A stretch of 6,518 nt of DNA, from the NCBI GenBank assembly GCA_026396975.1, contig JAPLVT010000026.1, positions 1-6,518 of the forward strand. Reading direction: 5' to 3'. A program made the position numbers and the translations under genes. The first letter of the stretch is position 1; every line of letters begins with the position of its first letter. The notes under the pieces are model-generated. The model was not told where the DNA came from. It worked only from the letters and a program-made list of their open reading frames with translations, and did no database searches. Shown here piece after piece: positions 4,917-6,518 of this stretch. This DNA is from Candidatus Iainarchaeum sp. (GTDB lineage: Archaea; Iainarchaeota; Iainarchaeia; Iainarchaeales; GCA-2688035).

Positions 4917-6518
4917 TCACGCCGGCGCGCCGCTTGCAACCTTTTCCTTTACGCCGGAAGAAGGAATCCTAAGAATCTTCTTGAAGTTGGAAAGCAACTT
5001 TGTTGTCTTGCCGCCTTTCACAAAAGCATAGTGCAGGGCGTCGTTCAGATTCAGCACAGGGATTACCTTTATTTTGCGCAGTTCCTCGGAAGGCAGCACA
5101 ATGTCCCGCAGGTTCGATTTCGGAATAATAACCTCCTTGAAGCCAGCCTTGATTGCCGCCTGTATTTTCGCGCTGATTCCGCCAACAGGAAGCACCTCTC
5201 CCCTCACGCTAAGGCTGCCTGTCATTGCAACGCTCTGCTTTATGGGAATGCCCTCCGCGGCGCTGATGACTGCTGTCGCAACGCTAACGCTCGCGCTGTC
5301 GCCCTCAACTCCCTCATATGTCTGCAGGAACTGGATGTGCAGGTCATGCTTGCTGATGTCCTTGCCGCTGAATTTTTTCACAAGCGCGCTGACGTTCTGC
5401 ACTGCCTCCTTCGCGATCTCGCCCAGTTTTCCCGTCGCAATAATCTTTCCCTCTGACCTGCTCGCGGCAGGAGCCATCTCGGCTTCAATTGGCATCACCA
5501 TGCCGGCGCTGCCGTCCGTGCTGACCGCCAAGCCGTTCACCCTGCCGATTGCGCTCCCTTCCGTGAGATAAACAGCGTAATCCTTTTTTATTTCAAGAAT
5601 CTTGTCAACCATCTGCTGCTCCAGAGTGCGGGCGCTAATCCTCGCCTGCTGCACATCCTCCGGAAGCACAAGAACGTGCCCCTTTTCCTTCGCAATGTCG
5701 CCTGCCGCCCTCACAAGCCCACCCAAGTCACGCAGCTTCAGAGTCAGCTTGTCCTTGCGCTCGGCCCTCCTACGCGCATCAAAAATAATAAGGTCGACCG
5801 CGTCGCACGTAAAGTGGGGTATCTTGCCGTCCTTCACAACCTCCTGGGCGATAAAGCGCACAAGCTTGTTCCGGTTTTCCTCATTGTCAGGCATGTCAAT
5901 GTTCATGTAAATCTCATATCCATAGCCCCTAATCCTGCTCCTCAGCGCAGGGTGGACCTTCCTTAAATCGTCGTAGTTGCTCGCTGCAACCAGAACGAAA
6001 TCGCAGGGCACAGGCTCTGTGCGAGTCATCGCGCCGCTGCTCAGCTCACTCTGCCCGGTGATGCTGTATTTTTTCTCCTGCATCGCGGTCAGCAGCTCCT
6101 GCTGGCCTTTCTGGCTAAGCGTCGCGATTTCATCCAAGAAAAGCACTCCACCGCTTGCCCTGTGGATCATGCCTGGCTCAACCCTCAGGTGCGGAGGCGT
6201 GCCGAGCCCCCCACTTTGAAGGGGATCGTGGCGGACATCGCCGAGAAGCGCTCCCGCACGCGCACCGGTTGCATCAATGAACGGCGCGGTTTTCTTGCCG
6301 CTGTCGTCAATCAGCAGTTTGGGTGTTTTCTTTGACTCGCGCGGCTTGACCTGCGTGCCGAGAGAAAACCCGATCAGAAGCAATCCGTCCAAAAGCAGCA
6401 GCGCCGCGAAAATAATGTCGCTTATCATATGCATCTGCCAGAGCACTAGCGCGAAAATCAGCCCGGCCATCGGCAGAAGAAAGCCGATCATCCTCGTGTT
6501 GTCCTCTTCTTTCTGCGA
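4917..6518 (-). CDS. lon: Archaeal membrane-anchored Lon protease (LonB type), N-terminus beyond window
   Basis: This is an ATP-dependent protease anchored in the cytoplasmic membrane. The frame runs through the right edge without a start: nine codons precede the ATG at 6491, which is an internal Met. The 533 visible residues begin within the AAA+ module at its inserted membrane hairpin (two hydrophobic helices, about 10-30 and 33-53). LonB signatures follow: DATGARAGALLGDVRHDP, SGGLGTPPH and VEPGMIHRA, the Walker B GVLFLDE (124-130), the sensor-1 region VLVAASN, and ALRSRIRGYGYEIYMN with the arginines of the AAA+ active site. The C-terminal protease domain (about 315-500) has the Ser-Lys dyad: Ser in EGDSASVS (residue 408, codon near 5297) and Lys in VGGISAKIQAA (451). 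Walker A lies outside the window. Nothing visible suggests inactivation. It is convergent with DUF373. Confidence 0.97.
   Translation of the reverse strand, partial: SQKEEDNTRMIGFLLPMAGLIFALVLWQMHMISDIIFAALLLLDGLLLIGFSLGTQVKPRESKKTPKLLIDDSGKKTAPFIDATGARAGALLGDVRHDPLQSGGLGTPPHLRVEPGMIHRASGGVLFLDEIATLSQKGQQELLTAMQEKKYSITGQSELSSGAMTRTEPVPCDFVLVAASNYDDLRKVHPALRSRIRGYGYEIYMNIDMPDNEENRNKLVRFIAQEVVKDGKIPHFTCDAVDLIIFDARRRAERKDKLTLKLRDLGGLVRAAGDIAKEKGHVLVLPEDVQQARISARTLEQQMVDKILEIKKDYAVYLTEGSAIGRVNGLAVSTDGSAGMVMPIEAEMAPAASRSEGKIIATGKLGEIAKEAVQNVSALVKKFSGKDISKHDLHIQFLQTYEGVEGDSASVSVATAVISAAEGIPIKQSVAMTGSLSVRGEVLPVGGISAKIQAAIKAGFKEVIIPKSNLRDIVLPSEELRKIKVIPVLNLNDALHYAFVKGGKTTKLLSNFKKILRIPSSGVKEKVASGAPA

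Noticed and set aside
4893..5571. Plus-strand open frames across the lon gene
   Set aside because: They are antisense to the conserved Lon protease domain and rich in residues expected from reading the complement of a GC-rich gene.
6489..6491. ATG at 6491 as the true start of lon
   Set aside because: The open frame continues upstream to the window edge, and a start there would remove Walker A and the first part of the AAA+ domain that active LonB needs.

Overview
The window looks archaeal. It carries three archaeal information-processing genes: the exosome cap subunit Csl4, RNA polymerase subunit L (Rpo11), and a DUF99 protein of the archaeal endonuclease V-homologue family. It also carries an archaeal membrane-inserted Lon (LonB type), a DUF373 membrane protein and an archaeal-type SpoIIM/DUF95 protein. 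Promoter candidates are TATA boxes about 30 bp before starts, and ends of genes carry oligo(T) tracts, both as in Archaea. The SpoIIM-like and DUF373 proteins resemble those I know from DPANN-type and euryarchaeal genomes, but I cannot assign a phylum.

Layout from left to right. Positions 1-1524 (minus strand) hold csl4, rpo11 and then DUF99, which runs off the left edge. Tandem T tracts lie after rpo11. Positions 1525-1630 are a short divergent promoter region. Positions 1631-2355 (plus) hold a SpoIIM-like gene that is now split into two overlapping frames and appears to have lost its middle. Positions 2376-3368 (minus) hold a slipin (SPFH/stomatin) gene, convergent with the SpoIIM gene across a 20-nt terminator region. 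Positions 3369-3581 are a divergent control region with two perfect inverted repeats made of four alternating copies of one motif. Positions 3582-4799 (plus) hold DUF373. Positions 4917-6518 (minus) hold the C-terminal 533 residues of a LonB protease, whose start lies beyond the right edge.

The left part is RNA synthesis and decay machinery. The right part is four adjacent integral-membrane proteins (SpoIIM-like, slipin, DUF373, LonB) that do not form one operon. The most unusual item is the slipin/DUF373 intergenic region. Four TATCAAA(G/A)GGC boxes in alternating orientation sit directly upstream of the predicted TATA boxes of both divergent genes, which suggests one DNA-binding regulator controlling both. 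The second most notable item is the broken SpoIIM-like gene.
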